From NCBI RefSeq assembly GCF_004798935.1, contig NZ_RAHT01000004.1, positions 124,001 through 188,000 on the forward strand: a stretch of DNA of 64,000 nucleotides, given 5' to 3'. The notes under the pieces were generated by a model, which was not told the origin of the DNA, did not search any database, and was given only the letters and a program-made list of their open reading frames with translations. This DNA comes from Ningiella ruwaisensis. Lineage in GTDB: Bacteria > Pseudomonadota > Gammaproteobacteria > Enterobacterales > Alteromonadaceae. Made by a program: the position numbers and the translations under genes. Shown one piece after another: positions 36,764-46,146 of this stretch. Position 1 is the stretch's first letter, and every line of letters starts with the position of its first letter.

Positions 36764-38395
36764 ATGAATTTTTTAACTGGCTTTTTAGCTAGGCTAACAA
36801 TAGCGCAAAAACTGTTTGCTATACCATCGATGGCAATCCTTAGTTTTGTAGTGTTTGTTGGTTTTACGGCCAATACGGCAAGTACAAACGTCAAATTACT
36901 TGAAGACGCTCGCGAAATTCAATTTCCAGCCTTATTAGCGTCACGTAATGCACTGGTTAACATGGAAAATGTGAAATCCAGTCTTAGTGCGGCGGTGACA
37001 ACAGGGGATGAAGAAGCTTTAGTCAAAGCGCAGGAAGAAGCAAACGTTACCATTGATAACTTAAATACAATTAAGGCCTTAAACGAAAATATGGCGGCAA
37101 GCGTTTCGCCCATTCTGACTGACTTTAATCGTTACTTTGCAGTAGCTTATGATGTGAGCGAGTCGATGGTGAACAATACCGCTGACTTTTCAAAACTGGC
37201 TGAACTAACGGCTGATATGAATGCTGCGTTTGAGGCAGCAACCGGCTCTTTGAAAGCGTTTAGCGATGAGCAATTAGCCGGCTTTGAAAATGCCATCGAA
37301 ACTTCTAACGTTGCTGCAAAGCGTTTAAGTCAGGTGGGTATCTTCATGGGACTGATTACGGCGGTGGTATTGCTGGCAGTAGCGGTTCCCATTGTGCGCA
37401 ATTTGCGTGGCAGCATATTAAACGTGGTGAATTCGCTAAAAGATATTGCACAAGAAGACGGCGATTTAACGGTTAGAATTCGCACTACCAATAAAGATGA
37501 AATTGGCGACTTGGTTTACTGGTTCAATCAGTTTGTAGAGAAGCTACAAAATGTAGTCCGTGATATTGGTAATGCAAGTCAACCTTTAGCGACCTTAGCA
37601 AGTAATCTGCATCAAGTATCAGGCGATGCGCGAAATACTATCTCAGCGCAGCAGATGTCTGCATCAGATGCAAAAGCGGCGGTGGATGAAATGACACTTA
37701 GCGTTAATGCAGTTGCTGCAAGTGCTAATGAAGCAGCCAGCGCAGCCACTGAGGCGTCGGGCGCGGCAGACGAAGGTCAGCGAGTCGTTAATCAAACCGT
37801 TTCGAGCATTCAAAGCCTGGCAACGCGAGTAGATGAAACAGCCGTTGTAATCAAAAAACTCGAACAAGATTCAAATCAGGTGGGTGTGGTGCTGGATGTG
37901 ATCAAAGGCATTGCAGAACAAACCAACCTGCTTGCACTTAATGCTGCCATTGAGGCTGCTCGTGCGGGCGAGCAAGGCAGAGGCTTTGCGGTGGTTGCAG
38001 ATGAAGTAAGAACGCTTGCATCACGTACACAAAAATCTACGGAAGAAATTCAAGCAACCATTGAGCAGTTGCAAGGTGCAGCCCGCTCAGCCGTAAACGT
38101 TATGGCAAAAGGCACTGAGCAAGCATCCTTAAGTGTGGACGAAGCAAACAAAGCGGGGAACAGCTTAGGAGCAATCACGCAAACGATTGCACGCATTACC
38201 CAAATGAATGATCAAATCGCAAAATCCACTGGTGAACAGCAAACCGTGGCTATGTCGATTAGCTCCAACGTAGATGATATTAACAAACGTACAGAAGACA
38301 CGGCATCAAGCTCCGAAAAACTGACTCACGTAAGCCATGAGCTAGAGCAATTGTCTGAAGATTTTAGTCGCATTATGCGTCAGTTTAAGTATTAA
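36764..38395 (+). CDS. Methyl-accepting chemotaxis protein
   Basis: A 543-residue chemoreceptor. A membrane helix at about 12-32 and another at about 190-210 bracket a helical periplasmic sensor of roughly 155 residues. A HAMP domain (about 212-265) and a long signalling coiled coil follow, with the CheA/CheW-contacting tip [20 protein letters not shown]. The ligand is unknown. It is a single gene ending in a terminator. Confidence 0.95.
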   Translation: MNFLTGFLARLTIAQKLFAIPSMAILSFVVFVGFTANTASTNVKLLEDAREIQFPALLASRNALVNMENVKSSLSAAVTTGDEEALVKAQEEANVTIDNLNTIKALNENMAASVSPILTDFNRYFAVAYDVSESMVNNTADFSKLAELTADMNAAFEAATGSLKAFSDEQLAGFENAIETSNVAAKRLSQVGIFMGLITAVVLLAVAVPIVRNLRGSILNVVNSLKDIAQEDGDLTVRIRTTNKDEIGDLVYWFNQFVEKLQNVVRDIGNASQPLATLASNLHQVSGDARNTISAQQMSASDAKAAVDEMTLSVNAVAASANEAASAATEASGAADEGQRVVNQTVSSIQSLATRVDETAVVIKKLEQDSNQVGVVLDVIKGIAEQTNLLALNAAIEAARAGEQGRGFAVVADEVRTLASRTQKSTEEIQATIEQLQGAARSAVNVMAKGTEQASLSVDEANKAGNSLGAITQTIARITQMNDQIAKSTGEQQTVAMSISSNVDDINKRTEDTASSSEKLTHVSHELEQLSEDFSRIMRQFKY

Positions 38396-38430
38396 CAAGA
38401 GCCCATCTAAAGGCCTACCATGTTGAAGAT

Positions 38431-38453
38431 GCCCGCGTATGCGGGCTTTTTCT
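38431..38453 (+). terminator. Rho-independent terminator after the chemoreceptor gene
   Basis: GCCCGC-GTAT-GCGGGC forms a six-bp GC-rich stem (38431-38446) followed by TTTTTCT. It lies 35 bases after the stop codon. Confidence 0.88.
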
Positions 38454-38482
38454 TGTAACTCAGGTGAATAAGCGATGTGCCT

Positions 38483-41305
38483 TTATTTACCGCGTAAATA
38501 AAGAACGGCGTCTTGCTTGATTATTGATTCTGGCACCTTAATGGATACACCATTTTTCCCATCAGTAACTAACTCGTTTCCTTCAACTTCCTCGCCCGTT
38601 ATTGGGTCAAGCCATGTCATACTGAAGCTACCCATCGGTAATGACAAGTTTATTTCTGCATTATTAAGCTGCTCAGCGCCGTAATAAACAAGATGAAAAC
38701 CATCTCCGGTGGCCTCAAAAAGTCCGTTGGCAGCGACAACCGGTTTAAGGCTGGTTAATGGGAGCGCGTTAAAAAAGTCGGCGGCGATTTTTGTTTGCTT
38801 CCACAAGTTTTCACGCTGGCGAAAATCTTCGGAAGATAAATCGTTGTGCGGCTGATGCGCGCCAAAATACCATTCTACACCGGTTGCACCTGCCATTAAT
38901 GTACCCCAAAGCGCGTAGCGTCGAAGTGAGTCGTGTGTGGGGTCGTCAGCATCTATTTTGGCTCCTGTGTGCCACATGCCAATTTCATCCATGGTAATGG
39001 CCCAGCCATGTCCTTTATTTGCGCCATTTTCAGCCGACAATTTCCGCCATTTAGCGATCTCGTCAAACGCCTGTAAGCGATTGTCTATTTGAAAAGACAT
39101 GCCTTCAATGGCGCTTTTGTAGAGCGGTGGAAGAATGTTATCTTTATCGTGTGGGCTTGGCATGGTGTGTATAAAAATGGGATTGTTGTGCGGGTCGTTT
39201 TGCTCAAAATAGGCGGCCATTGCGATGCGTTGCTCAGAGCTTTGACCTTCTGGGGACCAGTCAGAAGGACCATTTTCTTCGCCTAAGTTCCAAATAAGGC
39301 CATTGTGATAGCCAAAGCGCGCAATCAGCTCGCGATAATATAGCTTTCTCAAACGCTCGGTATTGCCTTTATCTAAAAAGAGCTCGTTTTCAGTCTCTTG
39401 GGTGACCATGTGAATAAGCATGTTTCGGTCATTTAAATGCGAAAATACGATATCCCACTGCGCAAGTTTACTTACATCGAAGCGATCAAGGGTTTGATGA
39501 TCAATATAGGGCCAAACATCCTGACCATCTCCATTAATATTCATGGTTAAAAAATATTGAGACTGCATTCCTTGCGAAGCGAGATAATTAATTGCGCCAA
39601 TGATGCCTTTGCCCTTATTTGTTTGCCAAAGCGGATCGCCAGACTGATAGTCTTGAACGTGAGGGCTAAATTCATGAATAAAATCTGGTGCTTTAGCTTC
39701 ACCTTCACGGGCTTGTTGCGACGCACGGTAAGTGCTATCCATCTCATGATACGCCAAAAAGTTTTCAGGACTGTTGGCGCCGGTTTTTATCCAATGCTGC
39801 TGCGTAAATGGAAAGTAAAAATAGCCCTTGTTGAGTGAAACCTGTCCGTTTCTGTCAAAAAAATCAGCACCTGGAAATGGCTCGCCTACCTCAACACTGC
39901 CGCTCGTTTGTGCGATAGCTTGCATCAATGCAACTTGGTCTTTATGTGCAAACACCACATCTTTGGCCTGATACAGTTTGCTGTTATATTGCCACTTGCC
40001 CTTTGACTGCGGTGTAAAAATCGTACGCCAAATCTCACCTTTATCTGCGCTGGTATGAGCAGCTTTGCCGTCGGCTGCAAAAAAGCCTTGAACAAGCACC
40101 TCAGTGCCGCTTTCGTGCCGAAACTCCGTTTGCATGAGATAATCAGTAAAGGGATTGATTTCGTCGGTTTCAGAAACTTCAGGACCCTTTACATCTACCT
40201 CAATGGCTTGCCCAAAAGAGATAAGCTTGCTTGCCTGACTGTTTTGTTCAAGGTTCAAGGCATTAAGCGAGATTTTCTCCATCGTATCAAGCTCTGGTTC
40301 ACCGCCTGCATTACCGCTGCCTGATACAATATATAAATGCTCATTGACCACAGCAAAACCGGTTCCATGGCGTCCATCAAGTAAAGCGGGACCTGATTGC
40401 CAATTATTGTTTTGGATATCTAAAATATCAACTTCACTATGCGCTTTTTGTTGAACAGGCGATTCACCTCCTGCAATGACGATTTTATCGCCTACAGCAA
40501 TGGCTGAATTACCTGCTCGCGGTACCGATAAATTCGCCGACTCCGGCGAAATAGACCATGAATGGGTTTTAAAATCATACACATCGACTTGCGCTTGAGT
40601 CAGTGACATCCCTTCGCCCGTTGCATGAGATGTCTGCCTTCCGCCTATCGCATAGAGTTTGTGGTCAACCACTATTGCCTGAAAATGATCACGCGCTCTG
40701 GGTGCGTCCGGTAAGGCCGTCCATTTACCGCTTTGAGGGTCATACTTGTCAAACCACGGAACGCTCCCTCCCATATGGCCGTTAGTCAGGCCTCCTAAGA
40801 GATATAGCTCACCCTGGTAGGCAACTAAACCGCCTGCACCGCGGGCGCGATCATCAGGAATAATGTGCGAGGCAGTCATAGTCTGGGTTTCGGTGTTGTA
40901 GCGAAATACTTTTTCGATAGCGTCCTCTTCTGGCCAAGGGCCAGTCAAAGCGCCAACGATAAAAATCTCACCGTTTAGACTGACAGGTTGAAAGTGATGC
41001 ATTTCCAGTGATGGAGTGATTTGCGCAGTCCAGTTTTGAGATTCGGTATCAAAAACCTCTATCGCTCTTTCACCTCTGCCCCCAAGTAGTACGATCTTAT
41101 TATGATGCTCGAGCATACCGGCTTCGTGACGCACTTGATGATTGCTTTGGATAGACTCCCAGCCTTCATTGGCTTGACTGCAAGCGCCCACAACCACTAT
41201 CAGGCCTATAGCAGAGATAAGGCGAACGAGTTTTACGTTTAGATTATTTATAGCTGCGTAAAAGCGCTTTGATAAAAGATGGTCGGGCATTAATAGATGA
41301 GGCAC
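38483..41305 (-). CDS. Lipoprotein: kelch propeller + DUF5060 + glycosidase-like barrel
   Basis: A 940-residue exported lipoprotein (lipobox VVGAC, Cys42). Residues about 50-350 hold kelch/galactose-oxidase-type beta-propeller repeats, with recurring LYLLGG, LYAIGG and IVIAGG strands. About 362-450 resembles a DUF5060 beta-sandwich (TEFRHESGTEVLVQGFF...GKWQY). About 470-880 resembles a TIM-barrel glycoside hydrolase of the type found with DUF5060. WNLGEENG (near 675) and TMDEIGMW (near 773) place two glutamates where clan GH-A enzymes carry acid/base and nucleophile. A polysaccharide-degrading role at the cell surface is inferred; the substrate is unknown. The propeller-barrel fusion is unusual. 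Confidence 0.8.
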   Translation of the reverse strand: MPHLLMPDHLLSKRFYAAINNLNVKLVRLISAIGLIVVVGACSQANEGWESIQSNHQVRHEAGMLEHHNKIVLLGGRGERAIEVFDTESQNWTAQITPSLEMHHFQPVSLNGEIFIVGALTGPWPEEDAIEKVFRYNTETQTMTASHIIPDDRARGAGGLVAYQGELYLLGGLTNGHMGGSVPWFDKYDPQSGKWTALPDAPRARDHFQAIVVDHKLYAIGGRQTSHATGEGMSLTQAQVDVYDFKTHSWSISPESANLSVPRAGNSAIAVGDKIVIAGGESPVQQKAHSEVDILDIQNNNWQSGPALLDGRHGTGFAVVNEHLYIVSGSGNAGGEPELDTMEKISLNALNLEQNSQASKLISFGQAIEVDVKGPEVSETDEINPFTDYLMQTEFRHESGTEVLVQGFFAADGKAAHTSADKGEIWRTIFTPQSKGKWQYNSKLYQAKDVVFAHKDQVALMQAIAQTSGSVEVGEPFPGADFFDRNGQVSLNKGYFYFPFTQQHWIKTGANSPENFLAYHEMDSTYRASQQAREGEAKAPDFIHEFSPHVQDYQSGDPLWQTNKGKGIIGAINYLASQGMQSQYFLTMNINGDGQDVWPYIDHQTLDRFDVSKLAQWDIVFSHLNDRNMLIHMVTQETENELFLDKGNTERLRKLYYRELIARFGYHNGLIWNLGEENGPSDWSPEGQSSEQRIAMAAYFEQNDPHNNPIFIHTMPSPHDKDNILPPLYKSAIEGMSFQIDNRLQAFDEIAKWRKLSAENGANKGHGWAITMDEIGMWHTGAKIDADDPTHDSLRRYALWGTLMAGATGVEWYFGAHQPHNDLSSEDFRQRENLWKQTKIAADFFNALPLTSLKPVVAANGLFEATGDGFHLVYYGAEQLNNAEINLSLPMGSFSMTWLDPITGEEVEGNELVTDGKNGVSIKVPESIIKQDAVLYLRGK

Positions 41306-41447
41306 AGCCTTCTCCTTGTTAACACTATTTTTACAAGGCTACTGTATTCTTATTCTTGACAATAGGATATTTTAAGCGCGCGTTTGCATCAAAACGGCGT
41401 TCTTCGTTTTCTGACTGATAGCACGGTGACTAAGTAGATACGGTCAA

Positions 41448-41927
41448 TTATTTTAGCAAGCCTTTTTTGGTCATGCGTTTGCTATACCAAAGAAGCAGCA
41501 GGGCTACAATCCAGATTGCAAGGGTAAAGCCCATAGTAGCAGGTGTGTAAAGATCATCAGGTGCGTCGGATACAAACTGATAAGCAAAAGATAAAATCAT
41601 TCCCAGCAACGATAGCAAAAAGGCATGAAAAGCAAATCGCGTTCTGAATAACAATAAAAGCGAACCTACAAAGGCACCAAAAACACCAAAGGCCCAGGCG
41701 ATGTTGGCCCAAAGCGGAAAACTGAAAAAATACGCCTGCTGCTCGGCGGTAAAGTTAGCCATATAAGCTTCGTTTTGCGTGTGCGTCATCGTGAAATCCA
41801 TAACGCCACCTGAATTCCAAAGGATCGCCAATATCGCCACTAAGTAAAACCACCAAGGGGTTCTGCTTACCTGTGCTGTTGCTGCGCTAGTAGATTTGAC
41901 CGATGCTTGTTCACTCATTGCTTTCAT
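41448..41927 (-). CDS. Four-helix membrane protein, unknown function
   Basis: A 159-residue protein with four hydrophobic segments (about 26-45, 70-92, 98-117 and 130-148). It carries WNSGGVMDFTMTHTQNEAYM after the first helix, a pattern I associate with a widespread uncharacterised proteobacterial family. The ATG at 41918 (MSEQ...) is an alternative start, with GGATGA upstream. It lies upstream of the kelch/glycosidase gene on the same strand, 142 bases away, so it is probably separate. Confidence 0.7.
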   Translation of the reverse strand: MKAMSEQASVKSTSAATAQVSRTPWWFYLVAILAILWNSGGVMDFTMTHTQNEAYMANFTAEQQAYFFSFPLWANIAWAFGVFGAFVGSLLLLFRTRFAFHAFLLSLLGMILSFAYQFVSDAPDDLYTPATMGFTLAIWIVALLLLWYSKRMTKKGLLK

Positions 41928-42012
41928 CCATATGTTAACAACAAATTAACATTAGCAACTGTGAAGGTTCTAAGCAAATAAAAAGTGACAAGTAATAGAT
42001 AAATAGCGCGAC

Positions 42013-42279
42013 TTATTTCAGCCGCGTGATTTTTTCGTGTAGTTCATAATTCTTATCTGTTACTACCGCTTCTAAAACTTCCAATCGGCCTTTAAATGCA
42101 GCGAGCTTCTTGTCAAGCGCGTCGTTAACGATCGCTTCCAAGTTGGCTTTTTCGGCTTTAATCGCTTCCACTTCCAATTGCTTTATCTTCTGCTTGTTTA
42201 TTTGAAATATCAAAATAGATAAAAATCCCAAGCTCGCCAAAATTGTGAGGGTTAAAAATGTCCAAAGATTCAGTTCCAT
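42013..42279 (-). CDS. Small membrane-anchored coiled-coil protein (PspB-like topology)
   Basis: An 88-residue protein: one N-terminal membrane helix (about 6-26), then a charged coiled coil. The C-terminal part (RLEVLEAVVTDKNYELHEKI) recalls the end of PspB, but the match is weak and no pspA or pspC is nearby. I would call it a hypothetical protein with PspB-like organisation. Confidence 0.6.
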   Translation of the reverse strand: MELNLWTFLTLTILASLGFLSILIFQINKQKIKQLEVEAIKAEKANLEAIVNDALDKKLAAFKGRLEVLEAVVTDKNYELHEKITRLK

Positions 42280-42691
42280 AAGTGTGTTTCCTATGTGCTG
42301 CTTCTCGCAAGCAGTTTGATGAGGTTAGCGCTTATATGAAGTTATGACTAAAACTTATATGTCAAAATAAGCAATATTAAAATAGACTAGCAAAATACAA
42401 GCCAAATAAAAACATCAATAGAATCAGAATGATATAGGAATTTATAGGAGACGAAATTAATGAATTCACTATATCTTAGGAAATTCTGCCAAAAATCAAC
42501 GAATTTAAACAAAACGCAAAAGCAGAAAGTTTATGTATCAAAAATGCAACATTTTCTGAGCATCGATATCAAGCAATCTATAATAAATTCATATATTTCA
42601 GTAGCATAAAAATTGGTTCGCCATTTGCTTTAATTTCTATACCCCAGGCAACCATGCAATGTAACGCAGTATTAAACAAGTATGGTCATTT
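42280..42691. other. AT-rich intergenic region upstream of the 42692 gene
   Basis: A 412-base, strongly AT-rich gap between divergent genes. No ORF, terminator or RNA gene was recognised. Its composition is noticeably richer in A and T than the flanking housekeeping regions, as often seen in acquired DNA. Confidence 0.5.
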
Positions 42692-44863
42692 ATGAATGAG
42701 AAAAACATGAATAACATCACATCAACAGAATGGGATAAGGCCATACCAATAAAACGGCTTAAGATAACTCAGAGCATTTTAAGGCTAGTTCTGATGGCAA
42801 CCCTGTTTTGTTCAAGTAACTTAACTAGTGCACAGGAAAATGTCTTGCAAATTAAAGCAAATATGGCGGTCGATTCACCCGAAGCGCTTTTGCAAGTGGT
42901 TGACAAAGCGAAAGAAAATGGCGCAACAGTTGTTAAATATGCGGATTCAAAATTGAATACATTTGGTCTTGGAGAAGGGATTGGCTCGAGCTGGCTGGAA
43001 AACACCCGTACTTTTATACAAGGTGTAAAAGATAGGGATATGGAGATCATTCTCAATACTATTACTTTAGGGTATTGCGGTACTGTAATTGCGTCAAATA
43101 CAAATTTAACTACCGCTTATCCTGTCGTAAACCAGCCACTTAAAGCGCAAGATTCGTCACTCATTCCCATATCAACAGCGAATGTCGTAAATGGAGGATT
43201 TGAATTATATTCAGATAATCGTCCTACTGGTTGGGGATTTCAAGATGCGGTTGGCGAACGTACATTCATCGATTTAAATGTTAAGTACTCTGGTGAGGCC
43301 TCATTGAGAGCCGACGGGATGGGCGGAAACCTGTCGCGTATTAACCATGTTTTTGACGTAAAACCCTTTCATCAATACACGCTGAGCTTTTGGATGAAAA
43401 CAGAAAATGTTACTGGCCGGCTGGCAGTAATTTTACGCGACAATAACAATCTGGAGCGTAACCTGAGCAATCAGTATCTGTCAGTTGAAAAAGGTGACGG
43501 TGGCCGACAATATTTTAAGGATGTCGAAGATAGAACAATGCCATGGACGCAAATTCGAATTGCATTTAATAGTCTAGATTCGACAAGTGTGAATCTCTTT
43601 CTTGGTTTGTATAACGGTTCAGCGGGCAGCGTTTGGTGGGACGACGTAACGATAGAAGATACACCTACTTTAAATTGGGTGAATCGTGATGATCTACCCG
43701 TTTCACTATCACGAGATGATGGAACGCTACTTTCATTGAATGAAGAAGTTGAGCCAATTATCGACCCTCAACTCGGAATCTCGGGTTATGCGGGCAAGTT
43801 TGACACTTATTCTGTCGCTCCGCTTATACAGACCTCAAATCAAACATCAATCGAGACTGGTGATGTTGTTTATTTGTCTGGATATCATGCGATGGTAACC
43901 GCAAGAGGGCAGGTATCATGTACATGGAATAATGAAGAAATGTTTGCTCGCATGCGAAAAATTCATCAAACCCTGCAAGATGAATTTAGTCCCACTGGCT
44001 TTCTATTAAATTATGATGAAATTCGAACGGGAGGCTGGGAGCCAAGCGATAAAGCGTTCGACAATTCTGGTGAGGCGCTTGCCGCCAGTATTGAGCGTGC
44101 TTACGCCGATTTATTTGATGTTGCTCCCAATGCGAAGCATTATTTTTGGAGCGATATGGTGGACCCTAATCATAATGCAGTGCGAGATTACTATCAAATA
44201 AGCGACACCTTAGAAGGAGCCTGGGAAACGCTGGATCCAAACAAAGTCATCATCGTAAATTGGTGGGGTACGCCCAAGATTGAAAGTAAAGCTGCATCCT
44301 CGCTCAAGTTTTTTGCAGACTTAGGCTTTGAACAAATAATAGGTGCATTTTACGACTCGGATGTAGAGCAAAATTTTGAGCTTTGGAAAAATGCTGCAGA
44401 GGGTATCGATGGCATTATTGGCAGTATGTACGCTTCTTGGACAAGCCCGCCGAATTATTCGCAAATAGATGCATTTGGCAAATTATGGTGGGATGGTGTG
44501 ACATTAGGTACAGGACTTCCACCGATTCAAATTATTGGCACGGATGAAATTATTAGCATTGAACTTATGAAGTCGCAATTCAAGCCAGGGGAGTCCATTA
44601 CTGCGACAATTACATATGATGCTACGACACAGCGGTCGATATCACTTTCTGCACAAAATTTAGATAATGGATGGAGCACAGAAGCGTTTCAGCGAATTAA
44701 TATTCCGCGAGGAAAGGGGGAAATTAGCATTCAAGCGGTTTTAAGTGAAAATGCACTTGTTGGCGATAATTATAGAGTGACAGCTTACATAACGCCGAGA
44801 GAATCAGGTTGGACTGATCGCTTCGACTTCGATTTTGTTAGTAATATTAGTGTTGTACCGTAA
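42692..44863 (+). CDS. Secreted glycosidase-like protein with internal CBM-type module
   Basis: A 723-residue exported protein. A late signal peptide (hydrophobic core about 30-42, cleavage probably after TSA) follows a charged N-terminus. A first barrel-like part (about 50-150) is interrupted by a beta-sandwich of carbohydrate-binding CBM4/9 type (about 165-310: VVNGGFELYSDNRPTGW ... VWWDDVTIED). A barrel-like region resumes at about 370-600, with FLLNYDEIRTGGW and HYFWSDMVDPNH as possible active-site strands. An Ig-like C-terminal domain (about 612-720) ends it. I infer a polysaccharide-active enzyme; the family and substrate are not recognised. The AT-rich upstream region suggests acquisition. 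Confidence 0.65.
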   Translation: MNEKNMNNITSTEWDKAIPIKRLKITQSILRLVLMATLFCSSNLTSAQENVLQIKANMAVDSPEALLQVVDKAKENGATVVKYADSKLNTFGLGEGIGSSWLENTRTFIQGVKDRDMEIILNTITLGYCGTVIASNTNLTTAYPVVNQPLKAQDSSLIPISTANVVNGGFELYSDNRPTGWGFQDAVGERTFIDLNVKYSGEASLRADGMGGNLSRINHVFDVKPFHQYTLSFWMKTENVTGRLAVILRDNNNLERNLSNQYLSVEKGDGGRQYFKDVEDRTMPWTQIRIAFNSLDSTSVNLFLGLYNGSAGSVWWDDVTIEDTPTLNWVNRDDLPVSLSRDDGTLLSLNEEVEPIIDPQLGISGYAGKFDTYSVAPLIQTSNQTSIETGDVVYLSGYHAMVTARGQVSCTWNNEEMFARMRKIHQTLQDEFSPTGFLLNYDEIRTGGWEPSDKAFDNSGEALAASIERAYADLFDVAPNAKHYFWSDMVDPNHNAVRDYYQISDTLEGAWETLDPNKVIIVNWWGTPKIESKAASSLKFFADLGFEQIIGAFYDSDVEQNFELWKNAAEGIDGIIGSMYASWTSPPNYSQIDAFGKLWWDGVTLGTGLPPIQIIGTDEIISIELMKSQFKPGESITATITYDATTQRSISLSAQNLDNGWSTEAFQRINIPRGKGEISIQAVLSENALVGDNYRVTAYITPRESGWTDRFDFDFVSNISVVP

Positions 44864-44865
44864 AC

Positions 44866-45576
44866 TTACGACCGAAAAATATGCTCTGCCGGATTAAACA
44901 GCACCCAGGAGGTCAAAATGTACTTGTCGTTTGATACAGGCACATTGCCACGATGAGTGTGTGTAAAGCCCGCGGGTGCAATCACCATTCGGCCCGCTTT
45001 AGGTGTGATTTTCTTTTTTTGGTAGAAAAACTCGGTTTCACCTCCTTGCTCGACATCGTTCAGGTAGAACATGAACAACAAATTGCGATGCAAAGCCTCA
45101 ACACTGCCTTGCTGGGGGTAAATTTCCGAATGCCAGTAAGGGTAGCCACCTTCTCCTGCTTTGTAGCGCTGTGCATTAATTTCGCCCAAGCGAAACAGGT
45201 ATTGCACTAAATTGCTAAGATTTGGTAAGGCCAACTGCTCAAAATTATCCGCAGACAACTTAACGGGTTGACCAGATTTGGGATCCTTGAGGGTTAAAGC
45301 AATAGGGCCTATCAGTGCAAAATAAAAGTCTTTGAAATACTCAATAATGTGCTTAGTGGTGGCTTCAAACACCTGGTTGCGAATGGGAGCAAACTCGTCA
45401 TGACGCTGAATAGATACGTCCATGGAATTTTTCATGCTTTTGTCTACACCACTGCCGGTATGACCCGGCTGCAAATGGTTGCTGGCGTCTATCGTTTCAA
45501 CAAAACGCTGACATAGTTCTTGGGGAAGCGCATCATCAATGATGCGAACAAAATCGGAAGTAGACACTTTGGACAT
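44866..45576 (-). CDS. Fe(II)/2-oxoglutarate oxygenase (prolyl hydroxylase-like)
   Basis: A 236-residue non-heme iron dioxygenase. The double-stranded beta-helix shows the iron site HSE (YPYWHSEIYP), FYLNDVEQGGETEFF, and the distal His with the 2-oxoglutarate arginine in GFTHTHRGNVP. The first iron-ligand pair is HxE where the classical motif is HxD. It may hydroxylate a protein or amino acid; the substrate is unknown. It converges on the 42692 gene with two bases between them. Confidence 0.82.
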   Translation of the reverse strand: MSKVSTSDFVRIIDDALPQELCQRFVETIDASNHLQPGHTGSGVDKSMKNSMDVSIQRHDEFAPIRNQVFEATTKHIIEYFKDFYFALIGPIALTLKDPKSGQPVKLSADNFEQLALPNLSNLVQYLFRLGEINAQRYKAGEGGYPYWHSEIYPQQGSVEALHRNLLFMFYLNDVEQGGETEFFYQKKKITPKAGRMVIAPAGFTHTHRGNVPVSNDKYILTSWVLFNPAEHIFRS

Positions 45577-45667
45577 AAAGCAAACAACGCTGTTAGTTTT
45601 TGCTTTATACCATGCGTTATTTTATCTCTCTTTTCAAGCTTGGTCGATATTCACACAAGATGAAATA

Positions 45668-46111
45668 TTACTCAGACTGAGTTTCCACAAGCATGGCCGA
45701 TAATTTGTCACGTATTTGTGCAGAAATAGGCGCAGAACGCTGGGTTTTATAATCAAAGTGCACCATCGTCGTGCTGCCTGTGGCTTTAAGCTTTGCATCC
45801 TGCCAAAGCTCTTGGTAGACCACAAACGAACTATTGCCGATGCGACTAACGCCGGTTTTAACAGTTACATCAGAACCCATGTAAATTTGCTGCAAAAAAT
45901 CAACGCTGTAATTGGCTAAAATAAGCGGCCAATTGTCTAAATCGAGATCAGGTGTAAAGAGCTTAAAAATAGGAAAGCGAGCAGCCTCAAACCAGCCAAC
46001 CAACACCGTATTACTCACATGCTTTAGGGCATCCGTTTCATAAAAACGGACGGCAAAGCTTTCTTCCAGCATTTTTGGTGTTTTTTGATTATGTTGTTCG
46101 CTATTGCTCAT
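45668..46111 (-). CDS. Acyl-CoA thioesterase, 4HBT hotdog family
   Basis: A 147-residue single hotdog-domain protein of the YbgC/FadM type. The start of the domain, FAVRFYETDALKHVSNTVLVGWFE, corresponds to the usual catalytic-aspartate loop region (ETDALKHV). YSVDFLQQIYMGSDVTVKTGV follows. It probably hydrolyses acyl-CoA thioesters in the cytoplasm. It lies 35 bases downstream of uvrA on the same strand, but a functional link is unlikely. Confidence 0.8.
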   Translation of the reverse strand: MSNSEQHNQKTPKMLEESFAVRFYETDALKHVSNTVLVGWFEAARFPIFKLFTPDLDLDNWPLILANYSVDFLQQIYMGSDVTVKTGVSRIGNSSFVVYQELWQDAKLKATGSTTMVHFDYKTQRSAPISAQIRDKLSAMLVETQSE

Positions 46112-46146
46112 GGGCGCTCACTTAAATCCTAAGTCTCAATTAAGTA

